The notes under the pieces were generated by a model. It saw only the letters and a list, made by a program, of their open reading frames with translations, was not told the origin of the DNA and searched no databases. The translations under genes were made by a program, and so were the position numbers. A stretch of 64,000 nt of DNA, taken from Talpa occidentalis. Taxonomy: Eukaryota; Chordata; Mammalia; Eulipotyphla; Talpidae. The stretch lies in assembly GCF_014898055.3 (NCBI RefSeq), contig NW_023601543.1, positions 57,614,806-57,678,805 on the forward strand, in the 5' to 3' direction. Position 1 is the stretch's first letter. Each line of letters begins with the position of its first letter. Shown one piece after another: positions 1 to 11,672 of the stretch.

Positions 1-226
1 GCTACGTTCCTCTCTCTGCTATCTCTTCTCATTCTCATCTATTCTTGGGACAATGGTGGTCATAGTACATTGATATATATTACAAGGGTCTCTAGAGATT
101 GTCCATAGGTTTGGAGTTCCATAAGATTCTCAGAGCTGTACCCTGCTGTCTTAGCAGCTGGGTGGAAGGCTATTGTCCCATGGACATTTCAGCCGCCAGC
201 TCCCTCTGTATTAAAATTGTCAAAAG

Positions 227-280
227 GGGCCTCCCTGGTGGCACAGGGTTTAAAGTCTCAGCACTCTCAAGTCACCACTG
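227..280 (+). mobile_element. Truncated tRNA-derived SINE head
   Basis: GGGCCTCCCTGGTGGCACAGG matches the SINE head seen elsewhere in the window and then decays within about 50 bp. Confidence 0.6.
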
Positions 281-1724
281 TGCGTGTATTTCCTGAAATC
301 TCACTGATTTTATACCATCATCAATAACACCCTGAAATGCCAGGAAATTCAGCTGATTGCCACTGTCATCTTCACTCCACTATCTGAATATGCTTCATGC
401 CCAATGTCAGGAATCTCCCAACTGACTCTAAACCTCAAATCTTGGTTTTATTCCCTTATTCAATCTTTAATAACTATTTTAAAAGTTTTATTCCTGGTAT
501 CTCTCTTGTTAAATGCCTAATATCTAAGACTTTCCAACAGCTGTTGGTCTGACAGCACACTCAACAGATAACAGGGTACTCTGTCCTTCGGGAACAAGAA
601 CATGCAGTAAGTCCTTTGGGAACAGTGCCTCCTTGGAAATGATTCAGACTCATCCTCCAAATGATTATTATTCCATCCCTAATAGTGTTTAAGGACAGAC
701 TTTGTCTGCTTCAACAGAAGGTCAGCGAGTGCTCTAGAAGTGTTCACACTCACTCGTTGCTCACCCTCTGCTTTCTCTTCACCAAACTTTATCCAGGCTT
801 CTCTCTTCCTACAAGTCCCTGAGCTCTGCTGGCCTCCAAGCCTGAGCAAACACACAAAGAAGTGGAACAAACCCTCCTTCTCAGCTTCTCCTGGGATTGG
901 CTGACACTTCCCTATCAGACCCCACTGCTCATTTCCCCTGGCTTGTCAACTTCCCCTCCATAGATTCTGCTTATCGCTGCTTGCCTCCCACTTACTCTGT
1001 AAGGTAAAAGCCTTTTTCTGTTTGATTTTGAGATCCTTGCAGACTGTATAGTCACAGCATCCTCCCTGTTGTAACCATCCCCTGCCCCACTGCAATAGTC
1101 CTTTCCTCTCCCTTGCAATAATCCTTTTTTTTTTTTTAAAGTTTCTCCTTACTAAGTCCTGACTCATTTTTTCTTTCACAATCCATATGCAGCAAGGACC
1201 AGACCTCTCTTTCAGCAGCCAGTAGATGATCCAGGGCTGTTGTTTTCTAACACTGTGGCCCCTAAAGAATAGTGAGATTTGGCCAAGAGTGCCAGTCCTT
1301 GTGCAATTTATATAGTTTGTGTAGATAACTCCTTGGACACAGCTCTCTGCATTTATTTGAACTGCTGTGTGGTGCCCTGCATGTATGTGCTTCTTACTGC
1401 CCCCACATTTGTGATGCTAAAGTGGTTAGTACCAGGGGAACTATTTGGAAAGCTTGTTTGTGGCGTTGGAGAATTGTGTCACACTAGTGAGGCTGGTGAG
1501 GGCAGTCCTTGCAGTGGGGAGGGGATTCACTACTGAGTAAAAATCAGCTGGAATTTTGAGGCAAACCCCAATTTAGGAAATATTGTTCAGTGTCAGACAA
1601 GGGGCAGCTTGTGATAGGAGAAGCCCTTATAGGCCCTTACAGGCCCACGAGGTCCCCTTTGCTGCCTGTATTCTGTATTCTCTGTGTTCTTATAAAGGTA
1701 AGCATGTGTGCTTGACTGCAGTTC
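281..1724. other. No gene recognised; old repeat-like sequence
   Basis: AT-rich, with no sustained open frame. The part at 880-1180 (GGGATTGGCTGACACTTCCC, then a CTCTGTAAGG segment) could be a worn LTR but was not assigned. Confidence 0.4.
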
Positions 1725-2671
1725 TGATGGAAGCTTAGAGTAGAAGATTTAGGATGGAAGATCTACAGTCAAAGATGAGTCATTAAAGAGTTGTCAAACT
1801 GGCTATAGGAAATCCTTAGGCACAGACGATTATGGAAGATATATAGGCTGGCCTCCCTTGGTGGTGCAGCGGTTGAGCACTGGGTTGCGAAGCTGTCCGC
1901 AGCCCCTGCAGCGCTGGTTTGATCCCCGGCCACCGGCGAGAGTCCCACATGGTGCGCAGACCTCTCCTGGCGCACCCACTGCTCCCCTCAGCAGTGTACT
2001 TTGTCGGTCTGCCTGTTCTGTTCCCCGCTCTGGCTCTGGTGAATTCTCTCACCCTCCCGCGCTTCTGACTGTACCCAGTGCTTGTATAAATAAATAAATA
2101 AATAAAATAAATCTTTAAAAAAAAAAAGAAAATATATAGGCACAGACCAAGGTGGGGAGATGGAGAACTGAGGTCATTACAAAGAAACAGCAGTCCTTAC
2201 AGGTTAACCCAACCAGGTCTTATTGGGTTGTCGGAAAATTCCCGATGTATTTTTGCATAGGAAACATGGAAAAAATATATCATGACTTTGCTGACAACAC
2301 AATAGAAGTGATAGAGTCCACAAGAGATAAAATTCAACAAAGGATGGGCGCCCCCAAAGAACACTATGTAAAGATACCCCTTGCTCTGGCAAAATGCAGT
2401 TCTTGTCCCAATACTGCCTGCCTGTGTCTATGCAGACGTTTCTTTGAACAAACCTTTCCCTTTCAAATGCAGCTTTCTGTGTCTATGCAGGCACCTTCTT
2501 TTCCTTTCTCTTTTTCTTAATAAACCTGCCCTTTCAAAATGCAACCTTGGCTTGTTGTGCGTATGCAAATGTCTTTTTTCTTAGTAAATTCACTGTGTGC
2601 CACTGAATGGGAAAATCTGCCAAAAAACCTTCTCAGAGGGAACCCAAGGATTCCACTCACTGAACCCAGCA
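1725..2671 (+). mobile_element. LTR-A copy 1, interrupted by a SINE
   Basis: The copy starts TGATGGAAGCTTAGAG and resumes after the SINE at 1849-2131. It contains an AACACTATGTAAAGATACCCC block and an AATAAACCTGCCC polyadenylation region (near 2520), and ends near CTGAACCCAGCA. It shares this order with copy 2 at 13684. The ends are set by comparing copies. The ERV class is not determined. Confidence 0.7.
1849..2131 (+). mobile_element. SINE-A (tRNA-derived), 10-bp target duplication
   Basis: The full unit has a GTGGTGCAGCGGTTGAG A-box region, a B-box-like GGTTTGATCC, a body, then a (AAATA)n/A-rich tail. It is flanked by ATATATAGGC at 1839-1848 and 2132-2141. It is inserted in LTR-A copy 1. 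Confidence 0.93.
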
Positions 2672-3299
2672 TCTGAACCCCATCAATTCGAGGTGGTGTT
2701 AATAGGTGCTTACAATGTTACGGTCGAATAAACCTGTGTGTTACCTTCCTCATCTTCAGCACCCAAGTCAGTTCGATTGGTTATGGGCTTAGCCCACGAT
2801 TGGCAACATGTTTGCTTGAAATTAGCCTCTGGATGGTATAGGCCATTGATGGGTGAAATAGACTCATTCCCACAAGAATAGGCTCCTTGATAAGTGGGGG
2901 TTATGGAAGAGCTTGGCCAAGAAAAGAGGCTGCAGGGCAAGCTCAGCAAATGGTTAACTTGGTGTTTTGTGGCTGTGTGTGGCTAGGACCACATGTAGGT
3001 TTGGTTGGGTGGGCAAGTGTATGTTCCTCCTTTTCCTGAAAGGCATGCACTGGTGCTTGAGTTTGCTGCTGATTTGCCAATAGTAAATATTGACTAGTGT
3101 GATGTTCCATGGGCGTGGGTGCGCTTGTAATGGAGGCTAAAAGGTTAATTTGCTCTCAGACCTTAAAGAATGCAAAAAGAAAAGAAAAAAACACCTTCTC
3201 TCTGAGGCTTGTATTTACAAACAGCAATAGCAACACCCTTGAACTGAGCTCCAGGGCCGGCTGGCAACTAAAAAACAGAAAGAAGCAGTTTCCTAGAGG

Positions 3300-3748
3300 T
3301 GAGACACTGAAACTGAATCCTGGATTTCTGTTATTAACCAAGTCTTTTCTAATGGCTTGGATGGATTAATGGACTTATTTGGTCCTATGGCTACTGTTCA
3401 TAGAATATGCCAACTTCTTTCCATCTTTGGCCCTTGCTCCTTAAATTACTTACCCTTTGTCTCCAAAAGGCTGTAAAATGCAAGGGATATTAAATGCATG
3501 GGACTGGCTACAACATGGTGATCTTGGGTCTTCCCACTCACAGGGCTTCTGGAAGTTACTCTCATCCTCCTCATGGGGGCAGGTCTTGTGTGTTCAAACA
3601 TTTGGTATCAAACATTCAACAACTGCATGTAACAACTTGTCCCAAACCCAGACCCCACATCTCTCTCTCAGGCTGAGGCAGAAATTGACTCCTCACACTT
3701 TTAGGTAGGAACTGACTCTCGTCCCTTTACCTCTTTAAGAAATAGAGA
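3300..3748 (+). pseudogene. ERV env transmembrane remnant and polypurine-like tract
   Basis: One frame around 3410-3473 encodes a hydrophobic segment ending FGPCSLNYL..FV..RL and then a stop (3474). This resembles the membrane-spanning end of gammaretrovirus-like envelope proteins. Stops lie around it. A purine-rich run (about 3736-3750) leads into TGAAAGATCTCTGAGG, an LTR-like start. The remnant cannot encode a working envelope. Confidence 0.5.
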
Positions 3749-3876
3749 AGATGAAAGATCTCTGAGGGGAAATAAGACAGGAAGGACCCCAGGACAGAGA
3801 CAAAGGGACAGGACTCAAGGACGGAACTTAGCTGTTTGCATTGTTTTCATGGGACTGGTAAATAAGAGGTTAAATA

Positions 3877-4055
3877 TATTTTTTTAATTTTATTTTTATA
3901 TTCCCCATACAATTGCAACCCCCTTATTTTGACCCCAATCCCTCCGTTCCCCACCCCCCACCTCCCATAGTGTGTCTCTGGTTCATAGTTGTTTGTTGAT
4001 TTTGATTTTTTTCTTTTTTATAGTTATTCTTTTTCCCGGTCCCTTATTTAGGTTT
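3877..4055 (-). mobile_element. Short L1 3' end, antisense, 16-bp target duplication
   Basis: This 179-bp reverse-complement L1 3' UTR is flanked by AATAAGAGGTTAAATA at 3861-3876 and 4056-4071. It interrupts a retroviral LTR. Confidence 0.9.
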
Positions 4056-4311
4056 AATAAGAGGTTAAATAAATATGGAAGGGACTGAAATCTCTGAGGG
4101 GGGAATGGGGTAAACTGAAGCCCCTCATCCCCCACCCAGGAACTGTGGAAGAACGTCCGTGCACATTCTAGGATAACATGACCCAAATCCTACTTGTTTA
4201 AACTCTATCTTTTTTTAAGATAGTGTCCTCTTATAATTCAGCAGCCTTGCTAAACAAAAAACTGGTCAGAAGCAGTTCAGGACCCCATCTGTGAGCCCCC
4301 TACTAAACATT

Positions 4312-4312
4312 A

Positions 4313-4376
<64 letters not shown>

Positions 4377-4440
4377 TGTGTGTATGTATATATATGTATG
4401 TATAAGTAGGTATATGTCTGTCTGTCTGCCTGTCTATATA
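4312..4440 (+). repeat. Compound microsatellite (TC)n(TG)n(TATG)n
   Basis: An uninterrupted TC run to about 4358 is followed by TG to 4382, then imperfect TATG and CTGT units to 4440. Confidence 0.95.
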
Positions 4441-4708
4441 TCTATGTCTCAGTAACCTCAGGACCCAAGGTGTGACTCTCCCTTGAATCTGCCCACACCA
4501 TCTTTCTTGAATCTTCCCACCTTTCTTGAGTGTGTGCTATGCTCACAATGAAAGCTTCATTTCCAACCCACTCTGACTCTCGCACAAATTCTTTACTGTG
4601 CCAAGTCAAGGACCTCAGGGGCCCCTTGGCATTCTCAGCAGTTCCAAAAAAAGTCATTAATTTAGCCACACACCACATTAGATCCCGAACTATAGGTTCA
4701 CTTGACAC

Positions 4709-5080
4709 TGGGAGGCTCATCCCCTGTCAGGGAACCAAAACCAGACCGGGCAGAAAGAAGTTCCCAGGGACCCCAGACTGACAAGGGGGAAAACCTGTAT
4801 TTCCTTTTTGAAGGGTTCCTGCCATCCATGGGCATAACTGCACAGGTATGCTGTGCTCAGAGATATTTAGTCGTTGTGCCAAAGCAGAATAAGGGAGCCA
4901 CCGTGAACAGGTGGGAGATAATGGAGAGCCCCCAAAATGGCAGAAGCAGCAAGCAGGGGGCCCAGCAAAAGTAGCAGCACATTCTGGAGGGCATCCCCTT
5001 AAAGTAAAAGGGAATGCCATAGCCACCCCACCATGCAGAAACCAGATACAGCCTCTTCTGCTCCAGTTCCACTTAAATTT
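4709..5080 (+). mobile_element. Possible ERV leader / 5' internal region
   Basis: GGGAGGCTCATCCCC at the start recalls the proline-tRNA primer-binding region of class I ERVs. GGACCCC and GACAAGGGGGAAAA follow. No gag frame is recognisable. A short T-rich LINE-like tail follows at about 5077-5110. Confidence 0.35.
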
Positions 5081-5699
5081 TTTTTTTTTTATTGAGGTAA
5101 CATTGGTTTATATCACTGTTTGGGTATGAGAAGAATAGGATCTCCCCCTGCCTAGGGTTGTGACTGCACAGCACCCACCACCGAGACAGCCACAGCTCTG
5201 CCATAGTGCATGGTGCTGAAGACCACCTTGGGCCCCCAGGCCCAGCTGTCCCTATATAAGATGGTGGGTTGGGTCAGTAAGACTCACTGGACTTGTAATT
5301 ATTCCCCTATTGTCTCAGAAGTCACAAGACTCACGGCTGTCTTAGAAACTCATATATGTGACCCTCTAGCGGTGGGCAAGTTATGTCCCAAATAGACCTC
5401 GATTGTATAACACAATCCGTGCCTATTGTGACTTTGCTGGGAGACCACCTGCTCCCTCCTTCCTTTTCTGTGGCAAAGTTTTCTAGGGCAGCCTCAGAGG
5501 GGGTCTTGGGGGCCTTGGAAGAAGGTGGGGCCAGCACACCAATGAAGAGCCTCCCAGGTTAATTAGCCTCTGATTAGTGTTTTCTTTGGATGATTGTTTC
5601 TCCCACCTTTTGGTGACTGTTTCTGTCCCCTCTGAGGGGGGGTTCTGTATGTGTTTTAAGGCTCCCCCAGTAGTACAGTTTTGGGGGCAATTTCTCTCA

Positions 5700-8600
5700 A
5701 ATGCTGGCCAAGTCCTTACTAGCGGTCCTGGCGGGCCTGGCAAAGGTCGCCGTGGCAATCAGGGGATCAGGGGGAGTCGCCAGTCTGGCTGAGGCTCGGG
5801 GCACAGAGCTGGGGCTTCTCCGAGGGGTCACGCGTGGCTGGTGAGCAAGTCTGTGCTGCAGCCTGGGGGCTGTGACAGGCCGCGCTGGCTGCGCTCTGCT
5901 GCCAGCGAGAGTGAGGCCAACCAGCCCCAGGCGTTGGGAGGGTAGGTCGGGCGGAGGTGCCAGGCTGCACGTAGTCCCTGTGCGTGAGACGGCCTGACCC
6001 AGTAGGGGTGGCGGCCACGGCTTCCTGTTCAGACGCACGGGTGGCTGGGCGCGAGGCCCACGGGGAGGCCCCGGGGGCCACTGGGTGAGCGCGGTCTCTC
6101 TGCCCCAATCAGGCGGGCTTGTGCTGGAGGGGCGACGTGATGCTAGTGAGGAGAAGGGAGGCAGCCATTGCCGGCAGAATTTCCACGCCCCATCCCCGTG
6201 GGATCAGTCAGAGCTGTCACTTGATCTTTGCATCCCTGGAGGCTGTGTTGCTGTCGCTGCTGGATTCCCGTTTTAGTGATGTGATCGCATCACTCCCGAG
6301 CCTCCTGCTTATACTGTGGGGTGCACACCAAGTGGTAGCTGCGGGGTCTGAATGAGACCCCGAGGCAGTGGCTCCTTGCCCCCGTTCGTGGAAAGAGCTG
6401 ATCACCGCCAGTTCCAGCTGACTGGAAGTAAACGCTGGCCGCAGGCTTCAGAGGGCGCTGCGAATCCCGAGCGGATCTTCCAGTGTGGTCTGGCCAGACT
6501 GGGTGTTGCTGCAGCAGTGGAGGGAGGAGGGGGTGCGGCCTCCGTGCTGGGGTCTGTGGCCCCGTTCGTGGGACTGACCCACCTGAACAGCCCCCAGCGT
6601 GGCTCCCGCGGCCCCCTTTGTCCTGTGTCTCCTGTGGGGTGCACTCGGCACCTCGTTTCCACAGACACGTGTCAGCGGGCGGGTGAGGCTTCCCCGGGCA
6701 GAGTGATGCGTGACTGCAGGTGTCCTGGCGCTGGCGGGAGGATCTGCTCAGGGGAGCAAGGGGTGCAGCGAGACAGTAGGGGTGAAAGTCAGGCCGCCTG
6801 AGGGCAGCGGTAGGGGAGCTGAGTGTCCCTGGATGAGGCCCAAATGGCGCCGCCTGTCCTGGATGAGGAGTTCCAGCCCTGGCTGCTGGAGCAGGTCGGC
6901 GCTGCTGCGTGGCGCTTTTACTGGAGCGTGTGGACAGCGGCCAAGGACACCGCTCTCGCCAGGTGGGGGCGGGTGTTGGGGGGTGGTTTGCTCGCCCCAC
7001 ACTGGGTTGGGGGTCAGAAGCAGGCCGGGCCTGGGCCCGGCCGGCGTTGGTGGACCAAGGCGGGTCCCCATCGGGATGGGGGGCGGGGGCTAGGCTCTGG
7101 ACTGGCTGTGCGGTTTGCTGCGGGGGCAGCACCAGGGCTCCGTGCCCACGAAGCTGGTCACTGGCTGTGCGCGGAGTGGGCGTGCATGGCGGCGGCGGAG
7201 CCACAGCGGCGTCTCCTCGGGCGCTGTCTTCCGTGACTGGAATGGGGAGCACTGAGGCCTCGGGGCTGTTACTGTAATGTCTTCTGGGCTGTGGGCGGTG
7301 GTTTTGAACTTGGGGGACAATTGTCCTCCAGGTTCTCTCAGGTTCGCCCATTATGTCTCTCTGTGTTCCCGCCTGCTCAGGGCCACGAGGCGGGTGGGAG
7401 CCCCAAGCTGTGCTGTTTTGTGCTGAGCATTGTGGCTGGCCCTGCAGCCAAGTGGAACCTTCATGTGATTTCATAACTCGGGGCGCTCCCCATGGCTGTG
7501 AAGGCTCAGCGTTAACTCTGCAGTGACAGAACCGGAGGCTGGTACCTTGCAGGAGATAGGAGGCTCCCGACCGTCCTCACCACCGTGATGCCATGTTGAA
7601 ATCTCTGCCGCTGCAGGGAGAGACCGTGAAATCAATGTGTCGGCTCCGGCGTGGCCCTCCACCCTGGAAATCTTTGTCCCAGCTGGGGTGCCCACTGTCT
7701 AGGTTTCTGGCATCTGCTACAATCCCTACGGGTTTGTTTCCATGCCTCTCTGCCGTGTCAAGTCCCTGCCAACCATCTGTTCTTGGGAGCCCTCGATGCC
7801 AAAGCTCTGATGGCTCCTACGCTCACCAACAGGAGGCACAGGGTGGGCGCTCCAAAGGCCTGGGGGTGCCCCTCTGGCCAGATCGCGGCCTCCTCTGGTA
7901 GGTTTGGCATGGCATCCAGCCTGTGGCCTAGTGCTTTGGCTGTGAGCTGAGGTCCATGCACCCAGATGCGGGAGGGGTTGGGGGACGGCAGAGTGGGAGC
8001 CAAAGTGCTGACATTCCCCCCGCCCCATGTCTGTCTCCCAAAGGTCTCAGACTGTGTTTTCCAGCCCAGAACCTGCCAAATTCCTAACCAAGTACTGAGC
8101 CCATTAGTCACCACTGGCCAGGAGTCAGTCAACTACAAGCCTCGGGGAGACACTGATCAAGGCAAACTGTGGCACACGCAGCTCAGCCCCCTGGGCACTT
8201 GCTCTGCCACCGTGGGAAACCGGAGTGTTTGAATCGGGGTGACAGGCTGCCACTCCCTTCTACCCCGTGTGGCTCCATGGCTGAAGGCAGACCTTTTCTT
8301 TTCTTGTTCTTAGGGAGCTGACCATCCTCCCTCCTGCCCCAATGAGCAAGTGGCAGAGATATTTCGGGGTCTGGGCAGGTCAGCCGCAGCGGCAGGGCCT
8401 GTGCTGTTAGTGCATGGAGGTTGTGACACTCCGTGGGGCTTCGTGGAGCTCGACCCTGGAGATACTATTTCCAGGAATAAGGAGGCCTCTGTCTGATTTC
8501 CGGGGAGGTTTGTGCACCCCACGGAGCCTAGCAGGAATCCTGGTCTGGAGTGTGACAGCTGTGTCCCGGAAAGGCCTCGGTCTCAGGGAGTGCCGGCACC

Positions 8601-11350
8601 TGCAGGCATTGCTTCTCCAGTGGCAATGCATCTGGCCGAGACCATCTGTGGCCTCACGTGCAGCCCACGGTAGCGGTGCACCTTGGCCAAAGGACACCGG
8701 CCCCAGCAGCCATTCCTAAGTGGAAGCACTGCCCGCGGCCACTGGTGGGAGATTTGAGTGGCTGCCCCGACTTCATCTGGTGTCCTCCTGGCTCGGGTCC
8801 TCACCGAGTAGGACAGGATGAGTGACTCAGTAGGTCGGGCCTAGTGGATATTAGTGTGAGGGAGGCCTTGGTTCTGGAATCCAAACTTTGCTGCCCACTG
8901 CTGGGCCTCCTTGCCCTGTGGGAGGTTGGAGCACCAGGACCTGTGCTTTTACCAGGCTGGGAATGGTTCTCCCACCTCAGTTCCAAGGGGCCCCCAAGTC
9001 TACTGGACTAGGAGGGCCCTTACACCTCATGGGACCATTGTCCGTCCCTCTGACTGAGGCATCCACTGGGGCTGTGTGTCCGTGGGACAGAGTGTCGGGC
9101 AGCTGTGGTTTGGAGGGCATGACCGACATCAGGCCGCAGTGGAGGTTGTGGTAGGCGTGCAGGGCGGCCTCTCGGTCCTCTCTGCAGAGTCCGAGTGCCC
9201 TCACTGGACTGGTGAGGTGTCTGCAGCAACCCGGGGAACACGTCTTTGGCCCCTTCTGAGTGAAGGCAGATCCTGTCCAACAAGCCCATGATATTTTACC
9301 CAACAGAACTTCTCAGCCAAGCCTGCAATTCCACTGGCTTTACTGGTGTTCTTTTCACCGCCATGGGGTCTGAGAGCTGCTAGGGGCGCTGTGACATAGG
9401 CACAGCCCGTTACTCTGCCCATCACCCACAGTCAGCCCCTCAGTACTACTGGTGCCACCTTGGCCGCATGGGGCAGGTGAGATTTGGGGCCCTTTCTTGT
9501 GCTAAGTCACTGGTGAGTGGGTGACTGGGGAGCTAGGTGCCTCCCAGTGCCTGGTCCCCTGGGGTGTTTATCACCCAAGCCAGCAAGGGCAGGTTCACCG
9601 TTTCCCACTGGGTGGCACCCCCCAATAGTGTGACACCTTAGGATGTTCCACGGGGTCGCTGGTGACTGACATAATCCTTTCCAGTAATGGGAGCAGGATG
9701 TTCCCCATGGAACAAGCAAGACAGAAGCATTTTCGCGCAAAAGAGGGTCCGTTTTAACAGCTCAGCGGGTAATGACCACTGTAACGCATCCTCCTCTGAG
9801 CTGCTCGCCTCCCTTGTCAGGCACTTCAAAGCCGAGTGTGTGCTGCGTTAAGAGATTTGAGCCCCATGTCCCCGGCAGCCAGCTGGTGTGTTTATACTTT
9901 CTTTTCTGGAACAGTTAATGCGATCCACGGACCGTTGTCTTCCAGAAGGAACAACGTCCGTGGTCGCGGGGCCCTGTTGGGCTGTCCTGGCCTCTGGCGG
10001 TGCTCAGAGGAAGGTTCTGAGTGGGAGGCTGTCTGTGAGTGGAAGCCACCACTGCTGGTCCCCTGCGCTAGTGAGCCTTGTGACCGTCCCGAGTGAGCAG
10101 AGAACGAGCCACCCTAGGTGCTCGGGGTTCGGCGTCATCCTTGGTTAAGTTTATGTGGTGGCCTGGCTGGCACGTGGCGGGCCCAGGTATTTGTTCTAGT
10201 TATTCGGGTGTGTCTGCGCGTTTCTGGATGAGAACAACGCTTGAGTGGAGACTGAGTAAAGCGCTTGTCTCCCCAGTGAGGGGCCTCATCAGCCCGTGAA
10301 GGCCCGAATAGGAGCCAGAGGCTGAGGCTGCCGTGAGCAGGGGGCTTTCCTCCTGCCTGAGCGCTTGGGCTGGGACTTTGGCTTTTCCTACCTTTGGCCT
10401 TAAATGGAGACATTGGCTCTCCAGGCCTGTAGCAAGGAACAGCCGCTATCTGGACGACTGGAAATCGACCCAGGCCCCAGCTGCGGGCTCTAGATGGGCC
10501 CCAGCTGCGGGCTCTAGATGGGCCTCCCAGGCCCCGGAACCACGTGAGCCACTCCCTTATTGTCACTCTCTCGCTTTCTGCCCTGTGGGTTCTGTTTCTC
10601 TGGAGACTCCGGCTAATGCATGCCCTCTCTTGTTTTCTCAGGGTTCATGCTTAAGCAGAGGCCTGGCTGTAGGTGGTTTGTTTGGCTTGGGGGGAGGGCA
10701 GCCTGGCTGCTGTGGTAATTGTGATTCAGGCCATGTGGCTGAACGCTGGCCTCTGAGTTTGTCTCTCATGGGCTTCTGTTCAATCCAGGGCAGCTATGGC
10801 TCCCGAAGTCTTTTTGCCATCAGCCAGCACGCCAGCAAAGACGACTGGCCCTTTTCCAGAGCCCCCCGAGAAGCAAGTGTGTGCACTCAGGACTTAATTT
10901 GGCCGGCTCCGCTGACTTGCCAAGTCATCACGCTGCACCATCTGTCGCTGATAAGCCCACTCCTGTGTCCCCCAGCTGATGGAGGAGACTTTGGCCTCAG
11001 TTAGCATTTTCCATCAACAGTCTGCTCACGTAGGATGGGCGGCCTCTGAGCCAGAAAAATCCACATCAGCAGGTTGTGTGACCCGGGGTCCAAAGGCTCC
11101 TCGGGGGTCCTTCCCATCTTCCCACTGATTGTGCAGGGTCCTCATTAGGGACGCGGTCTTCCATCTTCCTGGACAGCCCATTGTTGGTTCCAGCCCCTTG
11201 AGGTGGAGCTCACTCCTCTGCAGATGCATTCTGTCAGCCAGGCAGCCCCTGTAGCTCGCTTTCGGTTGGTTCTGGGGTTCGGTGCTGAAGGAGAGACTGG
11301 GCCTCAGGGTGAAAGAGGAAGTCTCCTCCTCTAAGGGAGAGGAGACCCTC
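5700..11350 (-). mobile_element. GC-rich, decayed ERV internal region (pol remnants), antisense
   Basis: About 5.6 kb is strikingly richer in GC than its surroundings. On the minus strand, remnants occur in pol order. An RNase H-like segment DSWPVVTNGLSTW lies at about 8088-8126. A CSRC pair with a following Q, as in the integrase zinc-binding HHCC motif, is at 7710-7721. HIDFT, at the position of the first catalytic Asp, is near 7630. A PEQAG...MG segment at about 7345-7385 resembles the end of the integrase core; its usual acidic residue appears as Gln. Many stops and shifts separate them. The DSW.V..GL..W pattern suggests a class III-like (ERV-L-type) element. The LTRs were not identified. 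Apparent long open frames here follow from the base composition. Confidence 0.55.
10473..10520 (+). repeat. Two tandem 24-bp units
   Basis: GGCCCCAGCTGCGGGCTCTA plus GATG occurs twice in perfect tandem inside the GC-rich ERV block. Confidence 0.9.
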
Positions 11351-11378
11351 CTTCTGGCACTCCCCTGACCTCTCTTCT

Positions 11379-11653
11379 TTCTTTCTTTTTTTTTTTTTTA
11401 AAGATTTATTTATTTATTTATACAAGCACTGGGTATAGTCAGAATTGTGGGAGGGTGAGAGAATTCACCAGAGCCAGAGGGCAGAGCAGAGCAGGCACAC
11501 TGAAGTACACTGTTGAGGGGAGTAGCGGGTGCGGCAGGAGAGGTCTGCGCGCCATGTGGGGACCCTCGCTGGTGGCCGGGATCGGACCAGTGTTGCAGAG
11601 GTTGCGGATTGCTTCATTGGTTGTGTCTTAACCCTTGTGCCACCAGGGAGGCC
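11379..11653 (-). mobile_element. SINE-A, antisense
   Basis: The T-rich tail complement begins at about 11388 and the head complement CCACCAGGGAGGCC ends at 11653. Flanking copies of CTCCCCTGANCTCTCTTCT lie at 11360-11378 and 11654-11672 (one mismatch). Confidence 0.92.
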
Positions 11654-11672
11654 CTCCCCTGAGCTCTCTTCT

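Larger units (their letters stand above)
3749..4708 (+). mobile_element. LTR-like segment after the env remnant (class I-like)
   Basis: The start (TGAAAGATC) and end (CACTTGACA) are inferred from ERV architecture. It is broken by a small L1 (3877-4055) and by a TC/TG microsatellite (4312-4384). Sequence resembling a retroviral primer-binding site and leader (CTGGGAGGCTCATCC) follows at 4709. Confidence 0.45.

Noticed and set aside
4312..4440. Array-like short repeats as a CRISPR candidate
   Set aside because: Simple dinucleotide repeats in mammalian DNA, with no spacers.
5697..6108. Paired overlapping 113-codon minus-strand frames
   Set aside because: Two long frames over the same DNA reflect low stop frequency at high GC, not coding.
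6823..7236. Plus-strand frame containing MAPPVLDEEFQPWLLEQVG with a following AG|GTGGGG
   Set aside because: Looks exon-like at first, but the region is antisense ERV sequence and no partner exon or family match was found.
6290..7474. 394-codon minus-strand open frame, Pro/Arg/Ala-rich
   Set aside because: Composition-driven frame in a GC-rich block. It has no domain, overlaps many equally long frames, and the ERV integrase remnants nearby lie in other frames.
10333..11004. 223-codon plus-strand frame
   Set aside because: Contains the 24-bp tandem repeat, lies in the antisense ERV block and shows no domain.
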